In this document: positions 8,497 through 16,814 of the stretch, in pieces
Position numbering within the stretch: the stretch's first letter is position 1
Layout: each line of letters opens with the position of its first letter
Assembly (NCBI GenBank): GCA_905234075.1
Contig: CAJOGI010000002.1
Span: 62,001-126,000, forward strand
Reading direction: 5' to 3'
DNA length: 64,000 nt
DNA from: an uncultured Synergistales bacterium
Lineage (GTDB): Bacteria; Synergistota; Synergistia; Synergistales; Aminobacteriaceae
Position numbers and translations under genes: made by a program
Notes under the pieces: model-generated
Seen by the model: only the letters and a program-made list of their open reading frames with translations
Database searches by the model: none
Told to the model about the DNA's origin: nothing

Positions 8497-9345
8497 ATGT
8501 TAAATTTAAGACTTAGGCCCGAAGAAAAAGCTGCCTTAAAATTACGGAGCCTTTATGAAAATTACGGCTATTCTTTTTACAGAATGAGCAGGTTTGAAGA
8601 ATATGATTTTTACGCCGACAAAAAAGATTTCCTGACTTCAAAAAATATTCTTACTTTCACCGACACTAACGGAAAATTAATGGCACTGCGCCCGGACGTT
8701 ACGCTCTCGATAATTAAGCATATAAAAAATTCTGAGAGCGTCCAGAAATTTTATTATGATGAAAAAGTCTACAGGGTTCCCAAAAATGCCGGGACATTCC
8801 GCGAAATTTCGCAGGCAGGCGTTGAATGTGTCGGAAGCCTGACGGGCGAAAATATACGCGAAATTTTAGAGCTCGCTTTGTTAAGCCTCAAGACCTTAGC
8901 TGACGGAAAAAAATATATTCTTGACGTTGCGGACGCCGGAATAATTGCGGAATTATTAAAAGAAAATCCGAATAAAAAAGAAATTTTGAAATGTATCGCC
9001 GCAAAAAATATTCACGGCTTAAAAAATTTCAACGCGCCCGAAAAAATTATTGACTTAATGAAAATTGATGGCAGCATAAAAAATTCTTTGAACGAAATTG
9101 ACAGCAGCACCGCAGAAATTATTAACTCGCTCGAAAATTATCACGGCGAAATAAAAATTGACTTTTCAGCCGTAAATAATTTGAATTATTATAACGGAAT
9201 TGTCTTTCGCGGCTTCATTGAAGGTATCCCGGAAAGCATTTTATCCGGCGGACAGTATGACGGATTAATGGCCTCAATGGGACAGAAAAATTCAAAGGCT
9301 ATCGGCTTTGCCGTGTATCTTGACACAATAAGGAATGAGGAATGA
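8497..9345 (+). CDS. hisZ: ATP phosphoribosyltransferase regulatory subunit HisZ
   Basis: A histidyl-tRNA synthetase-like protein that activates the short form of HisG. It has the class II synthetase core motif 2 region (KFYYDEKVYRV followed by REISQAGVECVG) and LRPDVTLSIIKHI, but no anticodon-binding domain. At 282 residues it is about 100 shorter than typical HisZ, so the C-terminal part is reduced. The pairing with a 202-residue, short-form HisG 3 bp downstream strongly supports HisZ over a true HisS. Confidence 0.9.
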   Translation: MLNLRLRPEEKAALKLRSLYENYGYSFYRMSRFEEYDFYADKKDFLTSKNILTFTDTNGKLMALRPDVTLSIIKHIKNSESVQKFYYDEKVYRVPKNAGTFREISQAGVECVGSLTGENIREILELALLSLKTLADGKKYILDVADAGIIAELLKENPNKKEILKCIAAKNIHGLKNFNAPEKIIDLMKIDGSIKNSLNEIDSSTAEIINSLENYHGEIKIDFSAVNNLNYYNGIVFRGFIEGIPESILSGGQYDGLMASMGQKNSKAIGFAVYLDTIRNEE

Positions 9346-9348
9346 AAA

Positions 9349-9957
9349 ATGATTAATATTGCGCTTCCTAAGGGGAGACTTGGTGAAAAAGTTTATAAAT
9401 TATTTGCTGCGGCAGGCTATGAATTTCCCGGCATGTTAGACAATAACAGAAAACTCGTTTTTGAAAACGAAGAGTTAAATATGCGCTGCTTCTGGGTCAA
9501 GCCGTTTGATGTTCCTGTTTATGTTGAACGCGGAACGGCGGACATCGGCGCGGCCGGCAAAGATATTTTGCTAGAAAGAAATCCTGACGTTTACGAACTT
9601 TTAGACTTGAAGGCAGGATTTTGCAGAATGGCTGTGGCGGCGAAAAATAATTTTCAGGACGACCCGGAAAAAATTTTGAGAGTCGCTACGGAATTTCCGA
9701 ACATCGCAAAAAATTATTATTCGAGCATCGGACGAGAGATTGATATTATCACGCTTCGAGGATCGCTTGAGCTTGCCCCCGTGCTTGGCCTTTCTGATGT
9801 TATTGTTGACATTGTCGAGACGGGGACAACACTGCGCGAAAATAATTTAAGCGTTATAAATTTCATTGAGGATTTAAGCGCGAGATTAATTGCGAACAAA
9901 TCTGCATATAAATTCAAGGGAAATATAATCGACGAGATAATTAGAAAAGTGAGTTAG
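9349..9957 (+). CDS. hisG: ATP phosphoribosyltransferase catalytic subunit HisG, short form
   Basis: First enzyme of histidine synthesis: it joins ATP and PRPP. N-terminal IALPKGRLGEKVYKLF, central RGTADIGAAGKDIL and the PRPP-binding DVIVDIVETGTTLRENNL are all present. At 202 residues it lacks the C-terminal histidine-binding regulatory domain and therefore needs HisZ, encoded just upstream. Its ribosome site comes from the GGAATGAGGAATGA stretch at the end of hisZ. The last 4 bp overlap, tail to tail, the end of the cobA-hemD fusion on the other strand. Confidence 0.95.
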   Translation: MINIALPKGRLGEKVYKLFAAAGYEFPGMLDNNRKLVFENEELNMRCFWVKPFDVPVYVERGTADIGAAGKDILLERNPDVYELLDLKAGFCRMAVAAKNNFQDDPEKILRVATEFPNIAKNYYSSIGREIDIITLRGSLELAPVLGLSDVIVDIVETGTTLRENNLSVINFIEDLSARLIANKSAYKFKGNIIDEIIRKVS

Positions 9958-11405
9958 GAATTTACACAAGCCGTAAAAATTTCTTCCACTGTAGCCTTTT
10001 TCGCGGTTATAACGTCAGCAAAGCCGCAGTGCCTAGCTTCTTCGGCAGTCTGCCTCCCTATACATACGGCCTTTTGAACGCGGCTGGGGCCTGCGGACGC
10101 GCAAAAGCCTTTCACAGTTGAAGCCGACGTGAATATTATTATGTCAATAAATTTGGGAACGTGATTTAATTTTACGAAATCAGTTTTATAAATACAAATT
10201 TCATCATAAGGAATTTTATTTTCGCGAAAAATTTTTGCTATTTCCGGCGTGCCGTCCAAAGCCCGGAACATTAACAGGCAGGAGTTAGGAGGTAGGAGGT
10301 AGGAGGTATTTTTTATTTTTTCATTCCTAATTAAATTCACTAAGCCTAGTGCTAAATTTTCTCCGTCAAAAATTTCCGGGACAAAATCAACTCTCAAGCC
10401 GTGAACTTTCAAAGCCTCTGCTGTAGCCTGACCGATCGCGGCAATTTTAGCATTACCTATTTCCCTAACGTCGCGGCCGGTGTCGCGCAGTAACTCAAAA
10501 AAGGCTTCAACTCCCGTAACGCTCGTGAAGGCAGCCCACGAATAGCCCGAAATATTTTTGTTATTCAATGAATTTTTAATTACGCTCGTTTTTATCGTCG
10601 GCATTATGACAACCTCTGCGCCTGCGTCCCTTAACATCAATGCTAATTTTTCAGAACGCCCGGCCGGTCTCGTGATTAAAATTTTTTTGCCGTCAAGCGG
10701 TAAATTTTTCCGCCAGTCTAAATTTAATTCAGCGACTTTTCCGACGAGAATTACAGCCGGAGGATTAATTTTTTCGCATGACTGACTTAAATTTTTCAGC
10801 GGAGTTTTTATAATTTTCTGCCGTGCCGTAGTTCCGTTCGAGATTACCGCGCAGGGCATGTCGGGCGAAAATCTTTCGAGCAGTTCTTTTTGAAGTTCTT
10901 TTGAATTTCCAACGCCCATTAAAAAAATCGCGGTCGCGTCATTAAAATCCGGGATTAAATTATTCTTGTCGTGAGCAGTGAAAATATTAACGCCGCTTGA
11001 AAAATCTCTGTGAGTCGGCGGAACGCCTGCCCACGCCGGAACAGCAAGAGCAGAGCTTACGCCCGGCACGACTTCAAAATTTAATCCTGCTTTAATTATC
11101 GCTTGAGCTTCCTCGCCTCCGCGCCCGAATAAAAAAGGATCTCCGCCCTTGAGCCTTACGATATTTTTATTTTTATCGCTCATGGCTTTTTCGACAATTA
11201 AATTTTCAATTTCGCGCTGTGAAATTTTGTGAGAGCCTGCAATTTTCCCGGCGTCAATTTTTTCAGCCGTTTCGGGTATCATCGCTAAAATTCCGTCGCC
11301 TACGAGCCTGTCATAAATCACAACGTCAGCCCTTGATAAAACTTCAATCCCTCTTAACGTCAATAAGCCTGCATCGCCCGGCCCTGCGCCTACTAAAAAG
11401 ATCAT
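9954..11405 (-). CDS. cobA-hemD: Fused uroporphyrinogen-III C-methyltransferase / uroporphyrinogen-III synthase
   Basis: Two-domain tetrapyrrole enzyme of 483 residues. The N-terminal half (1 to about 240) is a SAM-dependent methylase: GAGPGD at 6-11, VRLKGGDPFLFGRGGEE, and the SUMT-type VPGVSSALAVPAWAGVPPTHRD. The C-terminal half is uroporphyrinogen-III synthase, which cyclises the HemC product (KILITRPAGRSEKLALMLRD, then SYSWAAFTSVTGVEAFF and TASTVKGF motifs). Fusion of the two activities is common in Clostridia and Synergistetes-like bacteria and channels flux toward sirohaem and cobalamin. Near residue 370 the run YLLPPNSCLLM is encoded by a heptamer repeat at 10276-10308 and looks like an in-frame insertion. 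It overlaps hemC by 4 bp. Confidence 0.93.
   Translation of the reverse strand: MIFLVGAGPGDAGLLTLRGIEVLSRADVVIYDRLVGDGILAMIPETAEKIDAGKIAGSHKISQREIENLIVEKAMSDKNKNIVRLKGGDPFLFGRGGEEAQAIIKAGLNFEVVPGVSSALAVPAWAGVPPTHRDFSSGVNIFTAHDKNNLIPDFNDATAIFLMGVGNSKELQKELLERFSPDMPCAVISNGTTARQKIIKTPLKNLSQSCEKINPPAVILVGKVAELNLDWRKNLPLDGKKILITRPAGRSEKLALMLRDAGAEVVIMPTIKTSVIKNSLNNKNISGYSWAAFTSVTGVEAFFELLRDTGRDVREIGNAKIAAIGQATAEALKVHGLRVDFVPEIFDGENLALGLVNLIRNEKIKNTSYLLPPNSCLLMFRALDGTPEIAKIFRENKIPYDEICIYKTDFVKLNHVPKFIDIIIFTSASTVKGFCASAGPSRVQKAVCIGRQTAEEARHCGFADVITAKKATVEEIFTACVNS
10276..10308. repeat. Heptamer array inside the hemD domain
   Basis: GGAGTTA, GGAGGTA, GGAGGTA, GGAGGTA in tandem, read on the other strand as part of cobA-hemD without a stop. 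One unit gained or lost would shift the frame. Confidence 0.85.
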
Positions 11406-12277
11406 GATTGAAAAATCCTTTCTGCTAAATTTATTCCTAGAATGTCAGCATTTTTGATGTCGCCTGATAATTTGTTTTTATAAAATTTTCCCGTCTTCTC
11501 GTCAATGTAAAGCCCCGTCAAAAAAATTTTTCCTCCTTCAATACGTGCATAAGCCCCTACAGGAACGTTACAGCCTGCGTTTAACGCCCGTGCAAAATTT
11601 CTTTCAGCAATGGCGCAAAATTTTGAGTCTTTGTCGTTCACGCAGTCAAGATAAAAATAATCCTCGCCGGCTCTTCCCTGACAAGCTAAAATTCCCTGTC
11701 CCGGAGCCGGTAAAATTTCGTCAACACTGAAAAATTTTTTTATTCTATCCGTAAGGCCAAGCCGTTCAAGCCCGGCAGCAGCAAGAACAAGCCCGTAAAA
11801 TTCCCCATCGTCAAGACGCTTTAATCTCGTGTTGATATTTCCGCGAACGGGAATAATTTTTTTCTCAGGAAAAATTTTTTCAAGCTGTAATCTTCGCCTC
11901 AATGACGACGAGCCTATAAAATTCCTCCTGCCTCCTAACTCCTCCCTCCTGCCTGTAACTAAAGCGTCTCTTGGGTCGGCGCGTTTTGAATAAGCTACGA
12001 CAGGCAGATTTTTATTTATATTCGCCGGTAAATCTTTGAGGCTGTGAACGGCGAAATCAATTTCATGATTTAGCAAAGCCTTCTCAAGTTCAAGCGTGAA
12101 CATTCCTTTAATGCCTTGAGGGTCTGACGAGAAGGGAGCCATATTTTTATCGCCGGAAGTTTTAATTTTTATTATTGAAATTTCAGCGTCCGGGTAAAAT
12201 TTCAAAATACCGTCCGAGATTATTTTTGTCTGGGCAAGTGCGAGAGGGCTTGACCTCGTTCCGATTTTTATTTTCAA
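11402..12277 (-). CDS. hemC: Hydroxymethylbilane synthase (porphobilinogen deaminase)
   Basis: Polymerises four porphobilinogens into hydroxymethylbilane, the substrate of the downstream HemD. N-terminal IGTRSSPLALAQ, GMFTLELEKALL, HSLKDLP and SSSLRRRLQL are family signatures; Cys236 in ALNAGCNVPVGAYA should hold the dipyrromethane cofactor. Residues 109-119 (GRREELGGRRN) replace the usual short loop before the IGSSSLRR motif and are encoded by a heptamer array at 11923-11955. The frame is kept and the catalytic residues are intact. It overlaps cobA-hemD by 4 bp. No promoter was assigned with confidence. Confidence 0.95.
   Translation of the reverse strand: MKIKIGTRSSPLALAQTKIISDGILKFYPDAEISIIKIKTSGDKNMAPFSSDPQGIKGMFTLELEKALLNHEIDFAVHSLKDLPANINKNLPVVAYSKRADPRDALVTGRREELGGRRNFIGSSSLRRRLQLEKIFPEKKIIPVRGNINTRLKRLDDGEFYGLVLAAAGLERLGLTDRIKKFFSVDEILPAPGQGILACQGRAGEDYFYLDCVNDKDSKFCAIAERNFARALNAGCNVPVGAYARIEGGKIFLTGLYIDEKTGKFYKNKLSGDIKNADILGINLAERIFQS
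11923..11955. repeat. Heptamer array inside hemC
   Basis: CTCCTGC, CTCCTAA, CTCCTCC, CTCCTGC units, 33 bp, the same length as the array in the hemD domain 1.6 kb away. It is read through in frame as GRREELGGRR. Confidence 0.85.
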
Positions 12278-12414
12278 GTTTATTTTCCTTTGTTTTATTA
12301 TGATTAAAAAACAGAAATAATTTTAGCAGTCGGGTAAAAAAAATACTTTTAATTTTTTATTTCAAAGTTTATAATTATTTTTAATAAAAATTTTTCAGAA
12401 AGGACATGGAAATA

Positions 12415-12443
12415 TTGACATCTTCAATGAACATCGCTAAAAT
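12415..12443 (+). promoter_or_regulatory. Strong sigma-70-type promoter for the zinc-ribbon/SPFH cluster
   Basis: TTGACA at 12415-12420, a 17-base spacer, then TAAAAT at 12438-12443. Transcription would start near 12450, about 70 bases before the first gene. It is one of the few promoters in the window with a perfect -35. Confidence 0.8.
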
Positions 12444-12520
12444 GGTTCAGCCGTTACAGCACTAACTGTATATAAATTTTCATTCCCAGTCAAAAATCTT
12501 AATTTGCGGGGGATTTCGTC

Positions 12521-13105
12521 ATGGTGAACGTTATCTGCCCCAAGTGTCCAAACTGCGGTGCGCCCGTTGAAAACGACGTTAAACGCTGCGAATATTGCAA
12601 TTCTCCGATTATAATCACGTCCTTTGCGGATTCTTTTCAGCTACCCGACATCAATAAATATACTTCGGCTTATAAAGGTGCTTTGACTTCTGCGCCTGAC
12701 GACCCAAATTTGAACGACGCTATAGGCTTCTGCTATATGCGCCTGAAAATGTACAGCCAAGCGCGGACATGTTTTCAAAAGGCCATTGACGGAGGTCTGA
12801 TAAACGCCGATACATTTTTTTACACGGCTGTGTGTCTGCTTGACGGGAAAAAAGCCTTTGTTGCTAAACGCCCAACGATAGATAAAATTCAGGAACTTAT
12901 CGAAGCCGCCCGCGCCATTGAAGATAAAGGCATTTACGCATATTTTCATGCTTACATTAAATTCGATTATTTCAAGCGGAAATCTTTAATCACGAGTCCG
13001 AATTACGTTGAACTTTTGAGGGAAGCTCAAAGGCTTGGCGTTTCGGAACATGACATCGGGATTCTATTTGACCTTTTGAGAGTTGAAAGGCCAAGTGAAT
13101 TATAA
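12521..13105 (+). CDS. Zinc-ribbon protein with TPR-like repeats
   Basis: N-terminal zinc ribbon with CPKCPNCGAPVENDVKRCEYC (shortened: paired Cys at about residues 6-12 and 27-30), of the kind seen in small ribbon proteins encoded beside SPFH proteins. After residue 45 there are helical repeats with TPR character (DPNLNDAIGFCYMRLKMYSQ, then ARTCFQKAIDGG). No signal peptide or membrane helix is present, so it is cytosolic. It is first in a four-gene cluster behind a consensus promoter. I cannot name a substrate; a regulatory or scaffolding role for the downstream SPFH protein is inferred only from position and the shared zinc ribbons. Confidence 0.7.
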   Translation: MVNVICPKCPNCGAPVENDVKRCEYCNSPIIITSFADSFQLPDINKYTSAYKGALTSAPDDPNLNDAIGFCYMRLKMYSQARTCFQKAIDGGLINADTFFYTAVCLLDGKKAFVAKRPTIDKIQELIEAARAIEDKGIYAYFHAYIKFDYFKRKSLITSPNYVELLREAQRLGVSEHDIGILFDLLRVERPSEL

Positions 13106-13134
13106 AAATTTTTTTGAAAGGCGATAAAAGTTTT

Positions 13135-13815
13135 ATGGATTATTCAAAAAATTTGCTTTATTTCACCGGTAAAGGCAGTACTGGTTTAATGATTTTTGGT
13201 GGAATTTTAGCACTCTTTGGAGTGATGTGTTTCGTCGATGTTAATGCACCTATTGCAGGATGTGTCTTGCTTGCATTAGGTATGTTGGCAGCCAGCGCAG
13301 GCGTGCAAAAATGGCCTGTGAGCGATTCTGATTATGACAAAGCGGTCAAAGATTATTTGTCAAATTTGAAGTCGATTGCGCTTGACAAACTCGGCGTTGA
13401 TGAAAGCGAAGTCAGCGAAGTCGCTCCGATTATTTTGGGCGGCTACGAATTTGAAGGCGTTGACCGTGTCAAAAAAGGCGAAGACGGAAAGTGGCGCAGT
13501 AACATTTATAAAGTCGTTGCGCTTTTCTTTTCACCGCACGAACTTCACGGCTACACGATGAGATTCAATACGCTCCGCGATGAAAAGACCGAAGGCACGG
13601 ACGTGTATTTTTATCAGGATATTGTTTCGGCTTCAACGTCATCATTAACAATCAAAACGACGGTTGATGGCAAGGAAATAACGGTCAATCCCGAAGCCTT
13701 TAAGCTCACAACAAAGGGCGGAACGTCTTTCACTGTCAACCTGTTAGACTCTGCATACGGCCAAGAATCAGTTAAGGCCATGCGTGCATTGTTACGCGAA
13801 AAGAAACAGGCTTAA
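13135..13815 (+). CDS. Two-helix membrane protein of unknown function in the SPFH cluster
   Basis: I chose the ATG at 13135 over a TTG 21 bases upstream, because GAAAGG sits between them. Two adjacent transmembrane helices are predicted at about residues 12-30 and 35-52 (TGLMIFGGILALFGVMCF; GCVLLALGMLAASAGV). They are followed by a soluble 170-residue domain of alternating strands, probably cytosolic. No known motif was recognised. It lies 29 bp after the zinc-ribbon gene and 100 bp before the coiled-coil gene, so it could be part of a membrane-associated complex with them. Confidence 0.65.
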   Translation: MDYSKNLLYFTGKGSTGLMIFGGILALFGVMCFVDVNAPIAGCVLLALGMLAASAGVQKWPVSDSDYDKAVKDYLSNLKSIALDKLGVDESEVSEVAPIILGGYEFEGVDRVKKGEDGKWRSNIYKVVALFFSPHELHGYTMRFNTLRDEKTEGTDVYFYQDIVSASTSSLTIKTTVDGKEITVNPEAFKLTTKGGTSFTVNLLDSAYGQESVKAMRALLREKKQA

Positions 13816-13816
13816 A

Positions 13817-13850
13817 AAAATCCCTAACTCCTCAAACTCCTCACTGCTTT
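13817..13850. repeat. Degenerate heptamer tract after a gene end
   Basis: Contains CCTAACTCCTCAAACTCCTC directly after the stop codon at 13815, a loose relative of the CTCCTAA arrays. Confidence 0.4.
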
Positions 13851-13862
13851 TTCTGCTCCTCT

Positions 13863-13871
13863 TGTTATAAT
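13863..13871 (+). promoter_or_regulatory. Extended -10 promoter before the coiled-coil gene
   Basis: TGTTATAAT 44 bases before the next ATG. AGGAG lies between, at good spacing. Confidence 0.5.
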
Positions 13872-13915
13872 TTTATAAAAAGAGAAAATAAATTTTAACA
13901 GGAGAATAAATTACC

Positions 13916-14719
13916 ATGCCCGACGAATTAGACCCGACTACGGCGCGGCTTGTTTCAGAGTTAAGCGCGAGTATTCTGCCGACGCTCTCAAAGTCTCTAA
14001 ACTCGGCCATACGTACCGAAGATTTTATAAATGCCATCGACCGTACTAACATGATTTCGCAGGATTTAAGAAATCAAATAGAAAAATCCATACGCTCCGG
14101 AATTGATGACAACCGCGCAGCAAGAAGCATGATGATGCAGTCAATGCGCAACGTATTTGATGAAATTTCGCTGTTGAGAAAAACTCTTGATAAAGTTCCC
14201 GAAGCCATTGACACGGCAATTAAAAATAATGCTCCCGAAGATAACAATACTCCCGAAATTTTAGCTGAGTTAGCGCGGATTTCTGAGTTAATCAACGAGC
14301 TTATAACCGGCATAAGAATGTTCAGCGAAGTTTACGCTCATGACAAAGAGCAAAAAGAAACAGAGGCCGTGAACGTTGGAACTTTCAGCGACGAGAACGC
14401 GACGAGGCTCGAAAAATTATTGAACTCATCGCTGCCGGGACTTGAAGGACTTGTCAAAGCTCACGAGAAAGCACAAAGCCATGAGCTTGAAGAATTTTCA
14501 AAGGAAATTTCAGCCCTTCATAAAGAAAACGACAAGGCAATAATTTTTAAGATTAAAGAAGCAATCAGCGAAGAACTGAACAAACATTCAGACGAAATAA
14601 TTTCGAGAATTAATGAAGAAATAGAAACCCGCAGCGAAAAAAATTTATTTTTTTTGAAAATCGTTGCAGGAATTTCGGGCGCGTGTTTGATTTTATCGCT
14701 GATTAAAATTTTTATATAA
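13916..14719 (+). CDS. Tail-anchored coiled-coil protein of unknown function
   Basis: 267 residues, almost entirely helical and highly charged, with long stretches of heptad-like spacing (about 20-160 and 170-245). A single C-terminal hydrophobic helix (FLKIVAGISGACLILSLIKI, about 246-265) marks it as tail-anchored with the coiled coil in the cytosol. No enzymatic motif was seen. It resembles methyl-accepting or scaffold-type helical proteins only in composition. Its place just before the SPFH gene suggests it helps organise the same membrane assembly (inference). Confidence 0.65.
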   Translation: MPDELDPTTARLVSELSASILPTLSKSLNSAIRTEDFINAIDRTNMISQDLRNQIEKSIRSGIDDNRAARSMMMQSMRNVFDEISLLRKTLDKVPEAIDTAIKNNAPEDNNTPEILAELARISELINELITGIRMFSEVYAHDKEQKETEAVNVGTFSDENATRLEKLLNSSLPGLEGLVKAHEKAQSHELEEFSKEISALHKENDKAIIFKIKEAISEELNKHSDEIISRINEEIETRSEKNLFFLKIVAGISGACLILSLIKIFI

Positions 14720-14753
14720 TTCTCAAGACCTAAGTAAGGAGGAAAAATAAAAA

Positions 14754-15866
14754 ATGGCAATAATTCAAATTGTTCAATGGGACGATAAATTAAATTCAAA
14801 TGACATTCTCGCTTGGCGTTACGTTGACAGCAAAAATCCCTCAAAGAGCGACGAGCTGGGCAACTGGACGCAGTTAATAGTCCGTGAAAATCAGGAGGCT
14901 ATTTTATTCCGTGACGGTCAGGCTCTAGATTTATTCAGAGCAGGAAGGCACTCTCTCTCGACTGATAATATTCCGATGCTGCGCAGGCTCATAAATATTC
15001 CTACGGGCGGCGAGAGTGCTTTCAAGGCCGGCGTGTGGTTCGTAAATAAAGTCAACGTTCTCGATATTAAATGGGGAACTCCCACGCCGATTTTGTTAAA
15101 AGATCCTGAGTATCAAATTCCGATTTATGTCCGCGCCTTCGGTCAGTTTGGTCTGCGTGTGAACGAGAGCAGGCAGTTTGTTTTGAAGCTCGCCGGAAAT
15201 AAAACCGAATTAACGCGAACGGATATTGAAAACTATTTTAAGGGTTTAATTCTTTCACGAATGGGCGATATGATTTCGACTTACATAGCCCACAAAAAAG
15301 TAAATATCTTCGAGATTAACGCATATCTTGAGGATATGTCGAACGAGGCCGTCGAAAAAATCCGTCCTGAGTTTATGAATTTCGGAATTGAACCGCTGAA
15401 TTTTTATTTTGGCTCGGTGAATATTCTTGACGACGACGAGGGCATTAAAAAACTCAAAGCCGCAATGAGCGAACGTGCAAGCATGAACGTTATCGGCTAT
15501 AACTATCAGCAGCAAAGGTCTTTTGACGTTCTCGAAGCAGCAGCGAAAAACGAGGGAGGTTCGTCATTAATCGGCGCAGGCGTGGGACTCGGCGCAGGAA
15601 TGGGAATGGCCGGGCCTATCGGTCAAATGGCCGCGCAGATGAACACGTATATAAATCCACAGGTTCAAGCCCAGCAGCCCTCGCAGCCTGTTGCCTCTTC
15701 AACTACAACTCCTAACTCATCTATCTGTCCCAACTGCGGTCAGCCTGTTATTAACGGTGCTAAATTCTGTCCCAACTGCGGAGCGAGGCTTGTATGTCCG
15801 AACTGCGGAAATGCTTTGATACCCGGCGCAAAATTCTGCCCGAACTGCGGAAATAAAATATCTTAA
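14754..15866 (+). CDS. SPFH (band 7) domain protein with two C-terminal zinc ribbons
   Basis: TAAGGAGG precedes the ATG. Residues about 30-270 have the SPFH-like layout of the YdjI / virion-core-like group: an early ESQA-type segment (VRENQEAILFRDGQALDLF), a beta-rich core and then helices with FGIEPLNFYFGSVNI. A glycine-rich linker (GAGVGLGAGMGMAGPIGQ) and a Gln/Pro/Thr-rich stretch follow. The protein ends in two zinc ribbons, CPNCGQ...CPNCGAR and CPNCGN...CPNCGNK. In Bacillus subtilis a comparable gene (ydjI) lies with a zinc-ribbon gene and is linked to membrane or phage-shock responses. The same pairing here, with a zinc-ribbon protein two genes upstream, supports a membrane-stress or scaffold role. 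Confidence 0.82.
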   Translation: MAIIQIVQWDDKLNSNDILAWRYVDSKNPSKSDELGNWTQLIVRENQEAILFRDGQALDLFRAGRHSLSTDNIPMLRRLINIPTGGESAFKAGVWFVNKVNVLDIKWGTPTPILLKDPEYQIPIYVRAFGQFGLRVNESRQFVLKLAGNKTELTRTDIENYFKGLILSRMGDMISTYIAHKKVNIFEINAYLEDMSNEAVEKIRPEFMNFGIEPLNFYFGSVNILDDDEGIKKLKAAMSERASMNVIGYNYQQQRSFDVLEAAAKNEGGSSLIGAGVGLGAGMGMAGPIGQMAAQMNTYINPQVQAQQPSQPVASSTTTPNSSICPNCGQPVINGAKFCPNCGARLVCPNCGNALIPGAKFCPNCGNKIS

Positions 15867-15873
15867 AAAAATC

Positions 15874-16635
15874 ATGATAATTTTTTGCAAGGATAAAATT
15901 CTTGTCAAAGGCCAAGCGTTTGAATTTGACGAAGATTATATAGTTGAACGCGGCAACATAAATATAATAAACACGTCAAAAAATCTTCCGGCTGTATGGC
16001 AGGTTATGCCGTCGTGGGCTGATGTTGACATGATAGAAAGTTTTTTGCACGGCGAGAAACTTATCTCAATCCGCGAAATGTTAGGCTTATGCGATAACGA
16101 AGGCAAAGCCTCAATCAGCAAGGCGTGGCAGTTCCGAAACTGGTTCAAAAATATTTCGTACTGCTCTCACTGCGGCGGAAGGCTCTCACCGAGCGAAAAG
16201 GATTTCGGCAGAATTTGCGATGAATGCGGAACGGAATTTTACGCCCCGATGTCTCCGGCTGTAATAACGGCGGTAGAAAAGCACGGAAAATTATTGCTTG
16301 CTCATAACGTTGCATGGAACAACGACAGGTACAGCATAATAGCAGGCTTTGTTGAACCCGGCGAAAGACTTGAGGACGCTGTGAGGCGCGAAATCCGCGA
16401 AGAAGTTTCGATCGAGGTCAAAAATATAAAATATTTCGGCTCGCAGACTTGGCCGTTTCCTAATTCATTAATGCTTGGCTTCACGGCTGAATACGATAGC
16501 GGAGAAGTAAAGCCCGACGGAGCAGAAATATCGCACGCTGATTTTTTCACGCCCTATGAAATTCGCAACATGAACATTCCCGACAGGGCAAGCATAGCGC
16601 GAAGGTTGATAGATAATTTTCTCGACACGTATTAA
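15874..16635 (+). CDS. nudC: NAD(+)/NADH pyrophosphatase (NudC family)
   Basis: Nudix hydrolase cleaving NAD(H), and in other bacteria NAD-capped RNA. A four-cysteine zinc ribbon (C97, C100, C115, C118) precedes the Nudix box at about 158-180 (GFVEPGERLEDAVRREIREE). The last part of the box reads EEVSI rather than the usual EEVGI. The SQTWPFPNS motif matches the SQPWPFPxS signature that separates NudC from other Nudix enzymes. Length is 253, usual for the family. No obvious ribosome site was seen, and it starts 7 bp after the SPFH gene. Confidence 0.92.
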   Translation: MIIFCKDKILVKGQAFEFDEDYIVERGNINIINTSKNLPAVWQVMPSWADVDMIESFLHGEKLISIREMLGLCDNEGKASISKAWQFRNWFKNISYCSHCGGRLSPSEKDFGRICDECGTEFYAPMSPAVITAVEKHGKLLLAHNVAWNNDRYSIIAGFVEPGERLEDAVRREIREEVSIEVKNIKYFGSQTWPFPNSLMLGFTAEYDSGEVKPDGAEISHADFFTPYEIRNMNIPDRASIARRLIDNFLDTY

Positions 16636-16650
16636 ATTTTGTGATATATT
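16622..16650 (+). promoter_or_regulatory. Promoter of the infC-rpmI-rplT-pheST operon
   Basis: TCGACA at 16622-16627, a 17-base spacer and TATATT at 16645-16650, overlapping the end of nudC. It would give a leader of about 155 nt. Confidence 0.6.
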
Positions 16651-16680
16651 TCCGCACGGCTCTCCCGATCGGTTTTCGTA

Positions 16681-16774
16681 CTGACGGGGTAAATCAAGAA
16701 GCTAAATCACTCTGAATCTATACATACGCATATAACGTCAGGGTAGCTTGATTAGGGCCGCCCTGATTTTTTTT
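16681..16774 (+). terminator. Attenuator-like leader of infC
   Basis: A terminator hairpin (TCAGGG 16738-16743 with CCCTGA 16761-16766, then eight T) lies 40 bases before the infC ribosome site. The left arm can instead pair upstream: CTGACG (16681-16686) with CGTCAG (16736-16741), and AATCAAG (16692-16698) with CTTGATT (16747-16753). The two folds exclude each other, the classic form of transcription attenuation. In Bacillus and others the same operon is controlled by L20 binding its leader. Confidence 0.75.
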
Positions 16775-16814
16775 ATGCATCGCTGCGGCAGAAGAATGAA
16801 AAGGAGGAGAAATA

